DNA of 64,000 bases from Ashinkailepas kermadecensis (lineage: Eukaryota; Arthropoda; Thecostraca; Neolepadidae): assembly GCA_034440615.1 (NCBI GenBank), contig JAOTOM010005130.1, positions 392,001 to 456,000 of the forward strand. The letters run 5' to 3'. This document shows, in pieces, positions 46,780-57,283 of the stretch. Each line of letters opens with the position of its first letter. The stretch's first letter is position 1. The translations under genes and the position numbers were made by a program. The notes beneath the pieces were generated by a model. It was not told the origin of the DNA, did no database searches, and worked only from the letters and a program-made list of their open reading frames with translations.

Positions 46780-47440
46780 GCTCATGACGCCTAACGCAGG
46801 CACAGACTGGGGCGGAGACAGGAAAACACTACTGCGACTTTACACATTAATCATACGACCCATTCTAGAATACAACAGTATCATCTTTGCCACCATTTCA
46901 GAAAGCCAGAGCAAAAAGCTGGATACCATCTAAAACAGCTGCATCAGAGCAGCCACAGGTGCCCTCAGAACCACACCGATAGCCAGTCTGTTAGTGGACT
47001 CAAACACGCCCACACTCCACTTCAGGAGGACACAACCGCTGTGCCGTTACCACATCAAAACCAAATCCATTCAAAATAATCCGGCACAGCGCTGCTTCCG
47101 CCTGACAGATACGACAAGATCTGATTTCGGCGCAAACTCCCACCATATAGCATTCAAATTGCCACGGCTCTCTCAGATATTAAACTCACAATGCCAGCCA
47201 CTGCAGCTCGACCGCCCACTAGGCTATTCTGGACTCTCAGTCAACCAAAGGCCGACTACTTGCTCTCAGAAAAGAAATCCACCATCACACCAGCGGAAAT
47301 TCTTGGCATTTTCCACAAGTTCGCCGACAACAACAATCACAAAACACTCGTATTCACGGATGAGTCGAAACACGAGGCTAAGGTAGGCCATCGGCATCAC
47401 TGGACCAGGCCTCAGACTTTCCAAGTGTCTACCGGGTAAC
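46780..47440 (+). pseudogene. LINE B ORF2, RT C-terminal part and start of RNase H
   Basis: TDWGGDRKTLLRLYTLIIRP and LEYNSIIFATIS match the connection region after RT thumb in I/Jockey LINEs; KLDTI is followed by a stop and then IRAATGALRTTPIASLLVDS. After frame changes, TLVFTDESKHE near 47347 is the opening strand of an RNase H domain (usually TDGSK). Sequence similarity ends near 47440, where the 21-bp array copy 2 begins, so the RNase H is truncated. Confidence 0.75.
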
Positions 47441-47454
47441 TTTTCCATCTACTC

Positions 47455-49658
47455 CGATGAAGATAATTACTTGGGGCTTTTGGCACATATTTGTGGGACC
47501 CTCCACGATTTTGAGGCTCCGGAATATTTATCGTGGTCCTGGCGCGACTTTTCTGGTCCAAGGGCGTGGTCCCTCCTGGACCAGACGCCAGTTTTCTGGG
47601 CTCAACGCAATTTTTGGTGACTTTTTATGATTTCATTAAAGCCCAAGTCCCGGCCTGATTTTTCGAGCCTCCGGCGTCATATTTTTATGTCCCGCCGCCA
47701 TTTCTCGAGCTACGGTGTGTGTGTGTTTTTGTTGTGTGGGGGGGGGGGGGCGTACGCGATATTTAAAGGAGTCTGGTATAGTATGTTTGGAGCTCCCGAT
47801 CGATTTTCCTGGCTTGGACATATATTTTTCTGAATCTCCTTTTTTGAAGAGCTCCGGGTTTATTTTTTGTCGGGTCTCGATGTGATTTTTGGGTCACGCT
47901 GTGCTTATTTCGGCCACAGACGCCAATTTTTTGGTGCGCCGAGGATAATTTTTGATGCCCCGAATTTTGGGACTACCGACGGAATTTTGTTATCCAGACG
48001 CGATATCTGGAGGGCTCGGCGCGAGTCTGTGGGGCGCGTTGTACTCAGCTGGACCCCAGCGCGATTTTGGCGGGCCATGACCCAAATTGTCGGACCTGGT
48101 GCGAACTTTGTGGTGCCCGCTGCATTTATTTACGTCTCCTATGCGAATTTTGGGGGCTCACGCGAATTTATAGGGCCCCAGCGCAATTTTTCGGAACCTC
48201 GGGCGATTCATGGGACCCCACCCCTTCGAGAGCGGGAGGGAATTTGCCTCTTCGGCACGCCGCTGCGGTTGCTCAACGAGTTTTTTTTCCCAACCGATAG
48301 CACCTTTCAGAGTAGAAAGGCTCTTCGGAGAATGTTCTGCATGCAGGACCTGTTCTGCATTTTCCAGTGCTCGGGTCGATTTGATGGAGTCCCTTTGTGA
48401 CTTTCTGAGGTCGAGTTCTGTTTTTTAAAGCATCCTTCGCGATATTTGTGTGCCCGGTGGGATTCGTTAGGATTCCAGTACATCATTTTGTTCGGTGTCC
48501 CAACACCATTCTTTTCCGGGGCCCGACGCGTGTTTTTTTTTTTGGGGGGGGGGGGGAGCTTGATGCATTTCTATTGTGGCTGCAGCGTGACATTCCGGGT
48601 AGGAATTTATTTTGGGGAAGCCAGCTGACATTTGTTGGGCTTCGCCGCAATTTTTTGGGCTCCCAAGTGTGATTTTCAAGGGCAGCAACACGACTTTTTT
48701 CTGAAACATTTAATTGTGTCGTCATTTGTTGGGTATAGCGCGAGTATTAGTGGCATCCACAAGTTTTTCGGGCCCAACACGTTTCGGTGGTTTTGGAGAG
48801 ATTGTTTTCTTTCCCGTTGTCCCGGCTGAATTTTTTTGGGTGGTCCCGATGAGATATTTGGGGCCCGATCTGTGCGAGTTTGGGGATCTATCGCGAGATA
48901 CGTCGAGCTCCTAGCGTGATTTTCACGGGCCCGGGCGGGACGTTTTGGTACACCCAGGATCAGCGTGATTTGCATGGCTCCGGCACGACGTATTGGGGTC
49001 TCGTCGTGATGTTCATGAACCCGGCACGACTTTTTTTGGCCCCCAACATGATTTGAATGGGCCCAGGCGCTACATTTTAAGGACCCAGCGTAATTTTCAG
49101 AGACGCCGGGTCGACCTGGGAGATCCAGCGCGATTTGCAGGGGCCAAGCCTTTTCTTTTGGACCACCAGTGTGATTTTCATGCGCTCAGCCGGCCTGTTT
49201 GGGCCCCCATCGTGGTTTTGGAAAACCCCGGCACGATTTTGTTGGGCCCCCAGCGTGATTGTCAGGACCCGTCCAGTCTTTTTGAGCCAAGCGTCATTTT
49301 CAATATCCCCGGCGAGATTTTGTTGGGGGATACGGCTTTACTTCCAGGGGCCCATCCACACTCTGGAGCCACCAGTCATTTTTAGCGGCCCGGGGCGATT
49401 TTTGGAGCCCGCAAGATTATTTTCAGGGACGTTGGTGCAATGTAGGGCCCCAGCGTGATTCTTAGGGGCTAACGCGAGTCTTTTTTGTGCCCCCAATGTG
49501 GCTTTTTGGCGGCCTCTATGCGATGTTTGTGGGCACATACAAATTTTTAGGGAGTGTTGCGAAATTTTTCCGAGCACCGCGCGTGATTCTTGGGGGCCAC
49601 ACAAATACTCAGGGGGAATTTCCCCCAATGCCACTCCCTTCCCTTCGGTACGCCACCG
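47455..49658. repeat. degenerate 21-bp array family, copy 2
   Basis: Same ~21-base units and orientation as 21020-23518. The stretch 47592-47690 aligns base by base with 21565-21660, showing the copies are homologous and not independently built. Heptad-periodic open frames again appear (177 codons at 47867-48400, 130 at 48993-49385). The copy ends CTTCGGTACGCCACC. It abuts the truncated LINE B. Confidence 0.85.
48266..48400. repeat. conserved non-periodic core within 21-bp array copy 2
   Basis: Counterpart of 22262-22395; preceded by CTTCGGCACGCCGCTG, parallel to the terminal motif of the copy. Contains GTTGCTCAACGAGTTTT and TTTCAGAGTAGAAAGGC. Confidence 0.7.
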
Positions 49659-50583
49659 ATGCATGCAGACATCCAACCACGCTTTCTTAACTCGTAAGGT
49701 AGACAATAATAGGCATGTGACTGGTTTCGCAGTTGCACGATAAACGAAATTCTGGCAAGATCCCGTGTGACGTCAGAGCTGCCAAATTGAGAGAGTGGTA
49801 TGTATGGAATATTGCGCTATCAATTATTGCTTTTGATAGTTACTCAACTATTCGTTTTTGAGATGCTTGAGACGTTATTTTGATATATGTATTTTGCATT
49901 TGCCAGCAGTCATCTGGACCCGTGAACAGATAGGTAATTCACGTGATCCATGATGCTTTATAGTTCATATAGTCCACAAACGAAGTTCATATTTTTCTGC
50001 TGCTTTGTTGCCATGTTTGGCATGGTCTCAAAACGTTTCGGCTTCTGTGCATGGCCTGGCATGCTCCCATGTTGTGCCAGTTAATCGAACCTGGGTTCCT
50101 TTCACGTCCAGCGCGTTCAACTTCACTTGAAAAATCGTAAAAGGTGATATGGAGCAGGAATGTACCTTGCTTGATTTGATCCTTGCATGGAAAGATCAAA
50201 ACTTTTGTTGTAACTGTAAATTTGTGCGTTAAGGTGTTTGTATGAATTCTTGGAATTTATTTTTCCAATGCAATTTCTATGAATGTGACTAAGATGATGG
50301 GGTAAATTTGCAGTTTCAGGTATTTTCTGATTCCTTGGAATTTGGTAAATTTGGAGATCAAGGTAAAATTTGATTGGATTTTTTAAATGCGATTATTTTT
50401 GACGTGGTTAAGACAATGTGACCATTCATTTTCTCCACAAATGATTACTTTTAAGTCAACAATGGTTGATGCAATTGATGACATCATAGGCATGATATGG
50501 AGGAAATGTGCTACAATATTAACTATTTTATGAGTGAATGCTGCAAAGTTTACATACCTTAATAGGATCATCCAGGCTGTGGC
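49659..50583. other. non-coding, AT-rich
   Basis: No gene recognised. 50393-50470 contains a partial member of the dispersed family also seen near 54056, 54495 and 62071 (CATTCATTTTCTCCACAAAT-type word). Confidence 0.45.
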
Positions 50584-50640
50584 ATGGGTAATCTTTACCT
50601 TTCGGCCGACACATACTGCCAAGGTTAGTGATTTGTAAAG
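50584..50640 (-). repeat. inverted pair member (with 53017-53074)
   Basis: The complement of this ~57-base segment is essentially identical to 53017-53074. Read in the same sense both give the peptide MAVCVGRKVKIT, after which the two flanks diverge, and both contain GCCGAAAGGTAAAG, a sequence that looks like a splice donor. Confidence 0.75.
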
Positions 50641-51190
50641 AGTTGCCTATACAATGTTGGATATATTTCATGACGTCATGGCCGAAAAAGTGGCTTCGGA
50701 GCAGAGTGGGAAACTTACTTTCCGGGTTGGGAGTCGGAGTGCAAACCGATATCTTCCGGAGTACATTTTCATAGACATTATTTTTTATGCATGGAATCTG
50801 TTTACCAGTAACCGACCAGACTAACTCAGACCTACATAATATGCATAAGTAATATCATTCTCATTTTTGGTCAGATGAAATGTCAAAACATAGGAACAAG
50901 GAAGTGAACAATCGATGGCACCGCCCGGCAGTGACTCGTAATAATCAGCACTTTCGTTTCTCATAGCTCACAGGAGCAATGTGCTTTCCTTTCACTTTTG
51001 GCTCAGTACAAGGCTAGCCATATGAAAAACAAACAAAAATACTTCACACTTCACCCTCAGCTCAGAGCGCATACCTACCTACGCAGCCAATTTCCCACAT
51101 AATATGAATGCAACTCCGCTACCGCACACGCCACAGTTGGATGTGATCAAAGCAAATGATCAGTCAAGGTCTTCTGTTTATAGTATGACA
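50641..51190. other. non-coding, nothing recognised
   Basis: The segment 50660-50760 contains GACGTCATGG and TTTCCGGGTTGGGAGTCGGA, words partly mirrored near 52970, so the inverted relation with 53 kb may extend in degraded form. Confidence 0.4.
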
Positions 51191-52290
51191 CTGTTAACCG
51201 GCACAGACCCTTTTAAGCAGGGGCTATGGTAGCACAATGGGTATGATGGGAGGAGCTTGCAATTGTTGAGGGTGTTATGCAATAGCAAGTGGATGATGCT
51301 AGATAGGCTGGGATATATGCTTCCTAGGAACTTGGGATTAGGGATTGATTGGGGTGAGCATATGTACATTTCTGTACCTTTCTAGATAGGCTTAACCCGA
51401 TGGGCCCCTGTGGTCTTATTAAGCCTTAACACTTTATGACTTTATGACACTTAGATATAGAGGCTGAGAGGAGATCTCATTGAGGTTTTTAAATTTGTTT
51501 GGTCAGGAACAGGGATATCTCAGGGAAATGTTTGAATTTAACAGAAATGATGCAATTAGAGGTCATCATTCAATTAAAGTATCCGCAGGACAAGGTTAAG
51601 ATAGTTTTCTTCCCAACAGGGTAGTAGAACACTGGAACCAGCTGCCGGAACCATTGTCGTGCAACACACTGAACATCTTTAAAACGGCATGACAATCATT
51701 ATAAGAATAGGGGGCTTGTTTTTGTATTCCAGGGAGGGTTGATCGACAGGGAGGAGTTGGGAGTTGAGAGGAGTGTGAAATTGTGGGTGTGTTATGCAAT
51801 AGCAGTGAGTTCTTTTAAGTCTAACGCTTTATAACTTTATATAGGGTTTACCTAGCAGTGGATTCGCACCTTCCTTCCGGATGTGATACTGATGAGATTG
51901 TCTATGGTAGCACAATGGGTATGATGGGAGGAGTTTGTAATTGTTGAGTGTATTATGCAATAGCAAGTGAGTCTCTTATTAAGTCTGACGCTTTATGAAT
52001 TTGTGTGGGGTGTGCCTTGCAGTGGATTCGGCACCTTCCTTCAGGATGTGATGCTGATGGATTGTCTATGGTGGCACGTGGGTGTGATGGGAGGAGCTTG
52101 TGATTGTTGGGGTGTTATGCGGTAGCAAGTGAGTGGTGCTAGATAGGCTGGGATATATAGCTTCCTAGGAACTTGGGATAAGGGATTGTTGGGTGGGAGT
52201 ATGTACATTCCTAGTACCTTTTTTAAAAAGGGTTAACCAAAAGGGGCCCCTGTCTTATTAAGCCTTATACTTTTGACTTTATGACTTAAC
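51191..52290 (+). mobile_element. CR1-like LINE 3' region with repeated tails
   Basis: A short coding remnant (51455-51700) is surrounded by copies of one 3'-tail sequence: GTTATGCAATAGCAAGTG-type words at 51275, 51790, 51950 and 52115, and GGGCCCCTGT...TTATTAAGCCTTA tails at 51400 and 52240. 51846-52010 and 52011-52150 are tandem ~165-base units. The arrangement suggests several LINE 3' ends inserted into or amplified within each other. Confidence 0.65.
51455..51700 (+). pseudogene. CR1-like RT C-terminal fragment
   Basis: RLRGDLIEVFKF at 51461 is the conserved segment near the C-terminus of CR1/L2-type RT. Further on, in shifted frames, come FFSQ-like and VVEHWNQLPE-like sequence (around 51600-51660), the usual close of these proteins. 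No catalytic part is present; it is a 5'-truncated, frameshifted copy. Confidence 0.7.
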
Positions 52291-52834
52291 CACGTGTTCA
52301 AAGTTGCTAATGGTTATGACGTCATATAAAAATTACCTTACATTGATTGGTTCACGGACAGATTTCGTAACAGAAAACGCTAATGCAGCCAATTTTGATC
52401 GGTGCCCTCTGGGCCTCCGGAGAACGTCTCTTAAAACTGTCAAACTTTCCCACTATAGGGTGGCAGAAACACAGCTTTTCCGAGACGCGGCTCCAAAGCC
52501 GGAGAACAGTGTACTCAGTGCGCATGTGCATCTTTTTGCAAGTTGTAGTCGGCGTGTTGTTGTCGCCAATTGAGGTTGAGATTTGGGGAAATTGAGGTTC
52601 AGCAATCGGTGGTTGAGAGCTGACTGTTACAAAAAAGGGGTTTGTTTGAGTGGTGACCGTAAGTGGAATAACCGGCGTTTTTTGGGTGTATTTCTGTGTT
52701 TGTTTTTATTCATATCTTTGTTCCCACATTTGTGTCGGAGTACATGTGAAGCCCATCCTATCCAGTATGAACCCAGAGTGCAGAAATGTTTTCAGAGATA
52801 GAATCTCTTAAGAAGTGCCTTAATTCCCACCCTG
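52291..52834. other. non-coding, nothing recognised
   Basis: Short overlapping frames only (52304-52595). No repeat match noted inside the window. Confidence 0.4.
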
Positions 52835-52945
52835 CTTCGGAGGATTCTGTTTTTCCAGTTAGGTTAGGTTAGGTTAGATTATATTATGCTATGATACATT
52901 TTGTATATTATGCTACATTATCTTAGTCCAGGTTAGGTGGTAATC
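52835..52945 (-). repeat. dispersed family with TTAGGTTAGG block, inverted copy
   Basis: GTTAGGTTAGGTTAG followed by a ATTATGCTA-rich segment; it is the reverse complement of 53456-53570 with few changes. The two face each other ~500 bases apart. Confidence 0.75.
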
Positions 52946-53016
52946 TTTACCGACACCCGACTCCTGTGACGTCACTTCCCTGACTCCTGTGATGTCACTG
53001 TTCCCCACTGTACACA

Positions 53017-53074
53017 TCTTTACAAATCACTAACCTTGGCAGTATGTGTCGGCCGAAAGGTAAAGATTACCGTG
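53017..53074 (+). repeat. inverted pair member (with 50584-50640)
   Basis: See 50584-50640. Following sequence (53075-53230) keeps a 63-codon frame open with no recognisable domain. Confidence 0.75.
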
Positions 53075-53455
53075 GCATGTCCTTTTGTTCCACGATGGTG
53101 TTGGACTGACCAGCACTGTGATCAGACTGCAGCTTATAGAGCTTTGATGCTTCAAGAAGGAAATTATGTATGCTGTGGCCATGGAATTCCTTTAAGAAAA
53201 TACTGGCAGACCTTGGGACAATCTTAGCAAATAAACTTGCTGGGAATGACACAGTGTTGTTGGAAAAAATAATAAACCTGTGTGGTTGTTCTCAAAATAA
53301 AACTTAATATTTATGTGAGATGCTGGAGTACAACCAGCACACCACAAAGCTAAACATACATTGATATGTGTGGCTGAGTGTGGTTTGTCTCGTTTGTCTT
53401 TACTACTCAATCAATCAAGAATTAAAAATACACATGACTATAAACATCAGAATAT

Positions 53456-53940
53456 ATAATATATATATATCAACCTAGAGACTAAGGTAACAGCATAATA
53501 TATCAAATTTATTATAGCATAATATAATCTAACCTAACCTAACCTAACTGGAAAACCAGAATCATCCCACACAAACTTTTCTGCCTTGATGTCATCAAAT
53601 CTAGGTGGCATTGTTAGCTCTGCCATTAATTTTAAGAGCATGGCAAGGAACTTCCGGCCTTGATCGAATGTTACAGACACTCCTGGCTGGAAAAAAAATA
53701 TTTGTTATCAGGAATAAATGTCGAACTAAGCCAGAAACATAAGGTTTTGATATCAAAGAGTATTGAACTGAGTGCATGAAGTGTTGAATTTCTTCTTTAT
53801 CACATCTGTAACACACCAGGTATGGATATTTATGCATGATTGACTGTATTTGTACAGTGAAGATTTTGATTGTGTATGTCTTTTGCAACTGAAAAGTAAT
53901 CATTTGCAGGGAAAATGAGTGGTCACATTGTCTTTTACAA
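53456..53940 (+). repeat. dispersed ~480-bp family, copy a
   Basis: Starts with an AT-rich stretch and CTAACCTAACCTAACC, then AAGGAACTTCCGGCCTTG, GCCAGAAACATAAGG, GTGCATGAAGTGTTGAA, ACACACCAGGTATGGAT and ends GTAATCATTTGCAGGGAAAATGAG. All these words recur in order in 62755-63340 and, inverted, in 62085-62490. Non-coding. Confidence 0.8.
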
Positions 53941-54974
53941 CTTGAAATACACCATATTAAAAAGAAAGATTCCAAAGATTCAAATTTTACCTTGATCTCC
54001 AATAATATGAGTTTCTTATTTTAATGCAATGCTTATGAATGTACTGAATATGATGTGACCACTCATTTCCTCCACAAATACACACTTTTCAATTGGGAGG
54101 AATAATAACACCCAAAAAGTGGCTTGGATTTGAGTAGCATAACATCACAAATATTGTTTGAAATCAAGAAAAATGAGTAACTTTACCTAAGCTAGCCTAA
54201 CTTTCCATGGAAGAAAGGAAGTACTTTTAATTAAAATTCCCACACATTTTTTTTCTTCAAAATTTTCTGATAGAAGAAACCTAGCATAGCCTAGGTCCTA
54301 ACCATAGCTAGCTTGAACTGTTCCCAAAGCTTTTTTAAATTTCCAAAATATTATTTTACAAGATTATAACTTTCAACAAAAGTATAACTTAACCTAACAT
54401 AACCAAACCTGACCCCTTTGCATAATTTATGGAAGTAAAATGTGTGTAAAACATGTCTTGTGGTTACTTTAAACTGCAATAATACTCATGATGGGACCAC
54501 TCAATTTCTGTGCAAATACCTACTTTTCAGTTTGTGAGCAAAATATCTTCAAAAAGTGGCTTGGATTTTGGTAACAGCATAAAAAGTAATGTTTAGAACA
54601 TGAAATAAAAAGGCAACATATCCCACCCTAACCTCCCTTTGGAGAATTGCAATTTAAATATTAAATTAAACAGATTTAAAATCACTTCATTTTTCTTTAA
54701 ATCTAACAAATAAGAAAAACCTAACCCAACCTAAACAATACTAGCATAACTTGCTTTTGATAGAAAAGCAATTTCGAAAGTGTTTTTTATTTTAAAAATC
54801 TTGATAAATTTCCAACTAAAGCTTTAACAAACCTGACCAAACCTAACTTATTTTTGTGTGCACTGTGGAGGCAAAATGTGTGCAAAACTTGTATGTGACC
54901 ACTTTAAAGTACAACAATACCCCTATTTTAAGGCCATGAAACAGCTAAATGTGGTTCAATTTCCATTGCCTATG
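53941..54974. repeat. further dispersed repeat units, ~440 bp apart
   Basis: 54056-54150 and 54495-54590 align (GACCACTCA..TTTC, ACTTTTCA, AAAAAGTGGCTTGGATTT), so a unit of about 439 bases is tandemly present, interspersed with CTAACCTAAC words. No genes. The young LINE is inserted at the downstream edge. Confidence 0.6.
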
Positions 54975-54989
54975 ACAAACTCTCCAGGA
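54975..54989 (+). repeat. target-site duplication, 5' copy
   Basis: ACAAACTCTCCAGGA, identical to 57307-57321. Confidence 0.9.
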
Positions 54990-54990
54990 C

Positions 54991-57192
54991 CCACTGCATT
55001 ATCGCCCCATCTCGTTAACGTGCTGCTTATGTAAATTGTTTGAAAAAATGGTGAATGTCCGACTAATGTGGTTTCTAGAACGCAACAATCTCCTCACTGT
55101 GATACAGAGTGGCTTTCGAAAACACCGCAGCACGCTTGACCACGTTTTAACACTCGACTCCGTTGTGCGCTCTAGTTTTAGGAAGCAATGCCATACAGCT
55201 GCGATTTTTTTCGATATTGACGGAGCGTATGATACTGCCTGGAGGCACGGTATTGTCATGAAATTGCACCGCATGGGTATCAGAGGATCCATGGGATTTT
55301 TCCTGACAAATTTTTTAGCTGCCAGAACTTTCTGTGTCAGAGTGGGAGGTTTCCTCTCTGGTACATTCCAACAAGCTGACGGAGTTCCGCAGGGAAGTGT
55401 CCTGAGTGTTGCATTGTTTGCTATTGCCATCAACGATGTGGGTGCATCATTACCAACTTCTGTAGGGAAAGCACTATTCGTTGATGACCTTGCCGTGTGG
55501 TGTTCTTCGCGCACTGTGCACTCGATAGAGAGACAACTCCAGCTGACTGTCAGGAAGATACAGGATTGGTGTGACGAAACAGGTTTTGCTATGTCTACGA
55601 CGAAGACCGTCGCTGTTCACTTCTGTCGCAAACGTTCTTGCATAGATCCGGTGACCATGCTCAACGGGAACCGCATTCCATTCAAGCCAGTTGCCAAGTT
55701 TCTAGGTGTGTGGATGGACCGCCGTTTGACGTACAGCATCCACATCAACGACCTTGCGCAGAAATGTGCAAAGAGACTGCAGGTGATGAGTACTGTCTCG
55801 AGATGTTCGTATGGTGCAGATAGATATGTTCTACTTCTGATGTACCGATCTCTTGTGCGTTCTAAGATTGACTACGGATGTTTTATCTATGACGGAGCAT
55901 GTGCCACAACGAAGCGTCGCCTTGATGTGATTCATAATGCAGCTCTCCGTATTGCTACTGGAGCATTTCGTACTTCCCCGACTGATAGTGTAATGGCAGA
56001 GGTAGACGAGCTACCTCTTGCGCTGCGCCGTAAATTACTGGGGGCTAGGTACGCATGTAATGTCGCACAAAACCGAAAGCATCCAGCCTATCAGTGGATA
56101 TTCGCAGAAACACCAAGGCCACGTCAGGCGACCCATATTCAGCGTGGATTGCCGTTCTCCATTCGTATGGCCTCGACCCTCCGTAATTGTAATATTAGGC
56201 CGGGTTGTGTGGCACATACTACTACGCCAACCACTCCCCCTTGGCAGGCTGTCCCAGTACAAATTGATGTCACTTTGTCATGTTCAAAGAAAGGACAGAC
56301 AAGCCCCGAGGAACTCCGCGCTCTGGCATTAGAAAAAGTATGTGAATTTCGTGATTACTCGCGGATCTACACGGACGGTTCCAAGTCCAACTCAGGTGTT
56401 GGATGCGCCTATGTCAGTCGACACGGGGTTCGATCTTTTCGTTTACCAACACAAGCATCGATTTTTACTGCTGAATTGTACGCGATTCTTCAAGCCCTGC
56501 ATTTTATACAAGAAGACCAGGCCATCAAACACGTGATTTTCACAGACTCCCTGAGCAGTCTCTGGGCATTGAAAACCTTGAACCACGATAACAGACTTGT
56601 CCGTAGGATTATACGAGTCGTCAAATGGCTCAGTGACATCGACAGAATTATCATTTTCTGTTGGATTCCCAGCCATATCGGACTTGCTGGGAATGAAGCT
56701 GCTGACATAACTGCCAAGCACGCCATCACCAATGGCCGGGAAGTCCACTTACGGCTCCCTCCAAGAGACCTGTATCCTACTATATTGTCAAGTATACGGT
56801 TGAAATGGCAACGAGCATGGAATTCAAAGTGTAGTAAGCTGAGGGTTTTGAAGCCAGCACTAGGGCTGTGGAGGTCCTCAAGCCGGGCACAACGACGGGA
56901 TGAAGTTATACTCTGCCGATTGAGGATAGGTCATACCTTCGCGACACATGGCTACATACTGACGGGTGATGACCGACCTTTGTGCCCACGCTGTTCGCAC
57001 CCGCTTACCGTGTATCATGTTTTAGTAGGTTGTGTACCTTTGGAACCACTACGACGCCAGATTTTAGGACAGCAGGACGCCGACACTACTTTGCATACGC
57101 TAATAGGAAACTACTCTGAGGACGTGACGTCTGGGAGCATTTTTACATTCGTTCAACAAGCACGCTTTGAAGTTATATATCGCCGATCCTAA
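54991..57192 (+). CDS. LINE A ORF2: reverse transcriptase-RNase H, 5'-truncated
   Basis: The frame is open from the truncation point to the stop at 57192 (733 codons; first internal ATG at 55036, residues counted from there). RT: YRPISLT just upstream of that Met, SGFRKHRST 25-33, IFFDIDGAYDTAW 57-69 (catalytic Asp), GVPQGSVLS 116-124, ALFVDDLAVW 146-155 (catalytic pair FVDD). RNase H: IYTDGSK near 443, FTAELYAIL near 476, IFTDSLSS near 500 and HIGLAGNEAAD ending near 555, so all four D-E-D-D positions are present. A terminal CPRCSHPLTVYHVLVGC (about 652-668) is the CCHC motif found after RNase H in such LINEs. The endonuclease and ORF1 are missing because of the truncation, so it cannot move on its own. 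Confidence 0.95.
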   Translation, partial: PLHYRPISLTCCLCKLFEKMVNVRLMWFLERNNLLTVIQSGFRKHRSTLDHVLTLDSVVRSSFRKQCHTAAIFFDIDGAYDTAWRHGIVMKLHRMGIRGSMGFFLTNFLAARTFCVRVGGFLSGTFQQADGVPQGSVLSVALFAIAINDVGASLPTSVGKALFVDDLAVWCSSRTVHSIERQLQLTVRKIQDWCDETGFAMSTTKTVAVHFCRKRSCIDPVTMLNGNRIPFKPVAKFLGVWMDRRLTYSIHINDLAQKCAKRLQVMSTVSRCSYGADRYVLLLMYRSLVRSKIDYGCFIYDGACATTKRRLDVIHNAALRIATGAFRTSPTDSVMAEVDELPLALRRKLLGARYACNVAQNRKHPAYQWIFAETPRPRQATHIQRGLPFSIRMASTLRNCNIRPGCVAHTTTPTTPPWQAVPVQIDVTLSCSKKGQTSPEELRALALEKVCEFRDYSRIYTDGSKSNSGVGCAYVSRHGVRSFRLPTQASIFTAELYAILQALHFIQEDQAIKHVIFTDSLSSLWALKTLNHDNRLVRRIIRVVKWLSDIDRIIIFCWIPSHIGLAGNEAADITAKHAITNGREVHLRLPPRDLYPTILSSIRLKWQRAWNSKCSKLRVLKPALGLWRSSSRAQRRDEVILCRLRIGHTFATHGYILTGDDRPLCPRCSHPLTVYHVLVGCVPLEPLRRQILGQQDADTTLHTLIGNYSEDVTSGSIFTFVQQARFEVIYRRS

Positions 57193-57250
57193 GGATTATA
57201 AATTACTGACCACTGTGAGACCACGATAGATTATCTGTAAACACAGTTAT

Positions 57251-57283
57251 GGGCGCAAAATGACCTTGGCAGTCGACGCGCCC
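57251..57283 (+). other. LINE A 3' hairpin (candidate RT recognition structure)
   Basis: GGGCGC (57251-57256) pairs with GCGCCC (57278-57283) around a 21-base loop containing ATGACCTTGGCAGTCGA. In LINEs the RT recognises a 3'-UTR structure; this hairpin is conserved, inverted, in repeats at 24240, 38405, 62571 and 63371. Confidence 0.55.

Larger units (their letters stand above)
43541..46780. other. island of nested elements splitting LINE B
   Basis: The LINE B RT stops near 43540 (after NILRAL in context) and resumes with WGGDRKTLLRLY near 46820. Between them lie, in order, short unclassified sequence, the second copy of the TTAACACGCGC element (43723-44741), a segment with a 74-bp GC-rich duplication, TTAA element copy C, the 220-bp dispersed repeat, and short unclassified sequence (46416-46780). 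No independent gene is seen. Confidence 0.75.

Noticed and set aside
52855..53555. Telomere end
   Set aside because: TTAGG units number only three or four, are interrupted and lie within an interspersed family in both orientations, so they are internal.
55036..57192. Host RT-like or telomerase gene
   Set aside because: Target-site duplications, 5' truncation and a LINE-type RNase H with a terminal CCHC motif show a retrotransposon.
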